Positions 56,462 to 60,000 of a DNA stretch of 60,000 nucleotides are shown in pieces; within the stretch, counting starts at the first letter, position 1; every line of letters begins with the position of its first letter. The stretch comes from Symbiodinium natans (lineage: Eukaryota; Sar; Dinophyceae; Suessiales; Symbiodiniaceae), in assembly GCA_905221605.1 (NCBI GenBank), contig CAJNDS010002377.1, forward strand, positions 308,501 to 368,500, read 5' to 3'. The notes below the pieces were generated by a model. It saw nothing but the letters and a program-made list of their open reading frames with translations, did not search any database and was not told the DNA's origin. The translations under genes and the position numbers were made by a program.

Positions 56462-57702
56462 CGTCCTTCAGTCCTTCAGAGAAGGGAACCAAAAAGCAAA
56501 AAAAACGACAGAAGCTGGCAACCTCCCCCCCCCCCAAAAAAAAAGACATAGAAATATAAATAAATAAATAAATTAATATATATATATATAGATATATATA
56601 TATATAATAACAAAGAAACACAAGAAAGAAAACCCTGTTCTAAAGACCCCTTCTTTTCCAAGCTGCCGATCGGGCCGCCGGGCTTGGCCTTCCAGCCGAA
56701 TCCTCGAACTCAAAGTGTGCAACAGCGCCAGATTTAAATCAACTCCTTATAAGCGTCTTAAGTTTAAGTGAGCTCGCATCCGTGTGTGGAAGCCCTCTTC
56801 CCCCGACCGTTTCTTCACTTTGGAAGAGTTTGCGAAATGCCCCAACTGCCGAGTGGCGCTGCAGCACAGCCGTCTTTCGCAGTCATGGGCAGAATGACCT
56901 GCCGCACCTTTGGAGGGGGGGGGGGGGGGGGGGGGGGGGGTCGATCTCCGAATTCATTTACTTGCTGCTGGTTTGTAGGGACTGAAGGAATTGGGGCCCT
57001 ATATCTTCCCTTTAAGGCATTATGTAGGGTACCTCATTCCCCCATTCCCTGCTAACTCATAGTAAGCTTCGAAGACTCTAAGCACCCTGCCACTTCGGCA
57101 CTGCTGTGCTCTGAAGCTCTGAAGTGCGGCATCGTCTCCTCTGGGCTTCTCAAAGCTGGCTCTCAACAGAGAGGTGGAGGTTGGGGGGGGGGGGGGGGGG
57201 GGGGGGGCAATAATTGAGAGCCCCTTTTTCAAAATGGGACAGCATCTGTTGAGGAGTCTCTGTTCTTTGCTGAGCTCTGACGCTTCTTGTTCAAAAAATC
57301 TGGAAGCCTTTTCAATACTTGACTGGTTCCAGCGATGGGAGTACCACACAAAACCGAACCTGAAACCTTAAAATCCCCGCAGGGTCTCCGACAGTTGGCC
57401 GTAGAACTTCAGAAGCGAGCGCAGGGTGATGCCACGAAGTGCCAGCTCCTTCCGATGTGACATGAAACTGGCTTCGCATGATGGGCTGCGCGGATCCCAG
57501 GCCCCCCTTTTCGAAGGTGTGTTTACCCGCCTTCTTTGCAACATATGTTATATATACAATAGAAACATGTATATATATATATATACATATTTTTTACATA
57601 CTACGTTTTTAGTTAGGGTGGAGGAACCAGAGCTTCAATGTGACCCATAGCAGCCACAGTCACGCGGTTCCCGTGACACATTGTGCAGCCCCTTGTCATC
57701 AC
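56462..57702. other. No gene recognised; TA and poly-G tracts
   Basis: (TA)n at 56575-56608, poly-G at 56915-56940 and 57183-57207, and (TA)n near 57570-57590. No coding signal was recognised. Confidence 0.5.
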
Positions 57703-58968
57703 CTACGGCTCTCGGCGCTGGAAGCTATGCTTGGACAACTTGTATGTGCTTCGGGGGGACAGGGTTAGGGGGAAAATTCTGGCTGCCTGCGTCTTCTTGT
57801 CCCACTCGTCATCACCTGTTCCGGCCCAGTGTCGTTGTGGTCCGTGATGGTCCCCAAGGATCGTGCAGGATCCGGGTGATGACTGAAATTCTGCCAGGGA
57901 GAGCAGCGAGCTGAAACGCGCGCAGTTCGTCAGCGACAGCGACTCGATCACCAGAAACATGCGCTGCAGGAGTGCGACTGTTTGGTCGTCCGAGGGAAGC
58001 ACGTGGCAATACAAGAGCCATAGCACATGGCTGGCAAAGGCCATGGCTACCAGAGCCAAGTTGAAAGGTGTTTCCCATCTGATCCGCCGTGAGAACTCGA
58101 CAGCCTTTGATGCAAGCTTCTGTTCAACCGGCGATCCAGATGCTGTGGCCTCACGAGCATAGCTGTGGGCTAGAAAAAATGCACGGGTCATCACGATACC
58201 CACAACGATGGAGGAGAGGACAATAGAGGATTCCAGCAATAGCACGGCCACAAGAGGTATGGAATGGTCGCTGACGGTCACAACCCCTTCTGGAGACGGG
58301 TGGTGTCCTCGAAACTCCTGGTATGACAGGTATGACACCCAGCTAAAAAGGATGGTTGCTGCAATCGCTGCGAGCAGGAAGAGCCAGAACAGGATGTCCA
58401 AACAGCCGGTGCCAATGTGATGCTTCCGCGTGTGCGAGAAGGCTTCTCTTAACATTGGGAGGTGAGCTTTGATGATTGTGTACCCCATAAGCTTATTCCA
58501 CCAGAACATGATCTGGCCGACCGCTGCGGCAATGGTCGTTGCAGCTGTTGCGGCCTCATCGTAGTGGCCACAAGCACAGGGCTCATGGCAAGCTACGTAG
58601 TGGAAGAGCCAGACGTTCACAGCATCCAGCACCATGTGCCATCGCATCTTTGACAGGAAGGGCCCCCGAAGCCACCACTTCAACTGTGAGGAGATCACGA
58701 GGAAGAGACAAAAACAGGACATCAAGCCCGTGAGGGCGGATGCCCAACCCATCTCCGCGCCGCAAGAGCCGCCAGCAATCGCGAGAAAAGCCAGGAGTAC
58801 GAGGAAGGCGATGCGACTTCGGGCCCGAGCCCGGACCCCTGACCAAGTTGAATTCTCCACGGGTGCCACAGCTGCCACAGCCGGAATCACTGGGACCACA
58901 TCTGCAAAGGAACTCGAGCAGCGAAACGCTTCACCAGCAGGCGACATTTCAGGTCTAAAGCCGCCCAT
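57703..58968 (-). CDS. Multi-pass membrane protein of unknown function, up to 421 aa
   Basis: The first in-frame ATG is at 58968; the codon ten triplets upstream is TTG after a stop. After about 55 polar residues come hydrophobic helices: RIAFLVLLAFLAIAGGSCG, ALTGLMSCFCLFLVISS, MVLDAVNVWLFHYVACHEPC, a moderately hydrophobic one near IAAAVGQIMFWWNKL, ILFWLFLLAAIAATILFSWV, SIPLVAVLLLESSIVLSSIV and LALVAMAFASHVLWLLYC, so about six or seven TM segments. The last 60 residues (from about SCTILGDHHG) are polar and odd, and may be intron read-through. I recognise no family. It lies upstream of, and on the same strand as, the three TIR-like genes, but nothing links them functionally. Confidence 0.6.
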   Translation of the reverse strand: MGGFRPEMSPAGEAFRCSSSFADVVPVIPAVAAVAPVENSTWSGVRARARSRIAFLVLLAFLAIAGGSCGAEMGWASALTGLMSCFCLFLVISSQLKWWLRGPFLSKMRWHMVLDAVNVWLFHYVACHEPCACGHYDEAATAATTIAAAVGQIMFWWNKLMGYTIIKAHLPMLREAFSHTRKHHIGTGCLDILFWLFLLAAIAATILFSWVSYLSYQEFRGHHPSPEGVVTVSDHSIPLVAVLLLESSIVLSSIVVGIVMTRAFFLAHSYAREATASGSPVEQKLASKAVEFSRRIRWETPFNLALVAMAFASHVLWLLYCHVLPSDDQTVALLQRMFLVIESLSLTNCARFSSLLSLAEFQSSPGSCTILGDHHGPQRHWAGTGDDEWDKKTQAARIFPLTLSPRSTYKLSKHSFQRREP

Positions 58969-60000
58969 CACTGCATTCCACGATCTCGCATCGCTCAATT
59001 AGCCCAGTTGTGCGGGTTTGCCCAAGCACTGAGAATCGGTTTGCAATGCTTGCTGATAGGAACATTGGGGTGACTCGTAGTTGATGGTCTGCATTTAAGA
59101 AACTTGAGGCTTGTACGGGCCGCCTCAGGAACTGAGAGCCTTGAGAGACGTGGACATCGGTGTCAAGAGTGCGGAGCACACTGCTTTGCCAGAGAGAAGC
59201 GCCGTCTCTGTCTATCCCTCTCTCTCTCAGGCCCCTGTGCTCTCCTGTTCACACTCTCCTCTTCTTCTTCTGCTGGGCCTAGGGGCCCCAAGGACCCCTG
59301 CTCGCGTGCGTGCCTCTCTCTCTTTCTCTCCCTCTCTCTCTCTCTCTCTGAAAAAGCGCCCCCCCCCCCCGAGAAGAGAACCTGCTGAACACTACACAAG
59401 CAGTGAAGAAAGCACATACAACCTCTTTCAAGCATCTCCTCAGAGACTCGTAGGCAGCACGTGTGGCGTTACCGGCACCTCATTATCGTACCGATGAGGC
59501 ATCAGAAACCCTTCCCCGTGCCCACCACACAGGATCACAGAGGGCTCAAAGGGACCCATGACTCCTACAACAGGCGGTCTACGCGCCAGGGTGTGACATA
59601 TGTAGCCGGAGTCCCATGGCACAATGCACGGAGAACCGTCGAGCATTGCTTTATGCAAGTCCGGGCAGCTTGTATAAGTGGATCTTAGAACATGCAAATC
59701 CGCGCAAGCAGTTGCCTGTGAACGGTGACAACCCCCGCCCCCCCCCCCCCCCCCCCCCCCAGAATAAATGGCTTTTGATTTTGCCAAGAAAAGCAGGATG
59801 GTTTTTTGAGACTTGATGCCCACGATCATTCTACCTCCGAAGCTCTGCAAGCCCTGAGGCCCTTACTGCCGCTTGGAAGATGTCATGTCCCGGCTCCCAA
59901 TTTCCCTGCACTGGTGAAAACGAGGGGGATTCCCTTGGAAGACCATGTCTCCCCTCTCAAGAATGTGCAGGACTCCAACGGCCCTCGGCACAGCGACCCA
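58969..60000. other. No gene recognised; CT and poly-C tracts
   Basis: (CT)n runs at 59216-59230 and 59308-59350, poly-C at 59360-59370 and 59738-59760. Open frames here come from the repeats. An upstream exon of the multi-TM gene could be hidden here. Confidence 0.45.

Overview
The window looks like nuclear DNA of a dinoflagellate alveolate. Five things in the sequence point that way. (1) Genes are split by short introns (about 90-220 bp) whose donors are GT, GC or GA and whose acceptors read AG|G. (2) Plant-type telomere repeats (CCCTAAA / TTTAGGG) are scattered internally. (3) A 14-base exact piece of the dinoflagellate spliced leader sits just upstream of a kinase start codon. (4) The recognisable proteins are dinoflagellate-style families: LRR/cysteine-rich/multi-TM receptors, ankyrin proteins and TIR-like proteins carrying SHxW and WCxxE motifs. 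(5) Simple-sequence tracts, G/C homopolymers and giant inverted repeats are very abundant. I cannot name the species. No rRNA, tRNA, CRISPR array, transposase or reverse transcriptase was recognised.

Layout. 1-6.2 kb: a large minus-strand receptor-like gene (LRR, cysteine-rich region, several TM segments) that runs off the left edge. 7.3-8.0 kb: two opposed arrays of a 42-bp palindromic repeat. 8.3-8.6 kb: a candidate signal-peptide exon. 10.0-10.7 kb: an intronless ankyrin protein. 11.5-14.6 kb: an 8-bp satellite foldback and a duplicated block of degenerate telomere-like DNA. 15.1-16.4 kb: a four-exon protein kinase whose exons join to exactly 337 codons. 19.3-22.6 kb: a 3.3-kb giant palindrome. 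25.5-30.2 kb: minus-strand exons, including an alpha/beta hydrolase. 30.2-33.0 kb: an AT-rich block bounded by inverted repeats. 33-42 kb: exons embedded among telomere arrays. 42.7-56.5 kb: three minus-strand genes with a shared TIR-like motif set (ankyrin fusion, membrane-anchored form, and a five- or six-exon form). 57.7-59.0 kb: a multi-TM membrane protein.

The main biological theme is intron gain by small transposon-like elements. Four introns in two genes begin with a 4-nt word that is repeated right after their 3' AG; three of these have boundaries confirmed by reading frame or exact exon sums and one was chosen by family expectation. Recurrent introner-like families with short terminal inverted repeats also occur outside recognised genes. 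The kinase carries both a relic spliced leader (a mark of mRNA recycling) and several such introns, which suggests retroposition followed by re-introning. Exon limits given as approximate were read by eye. Gene names are given only as families.
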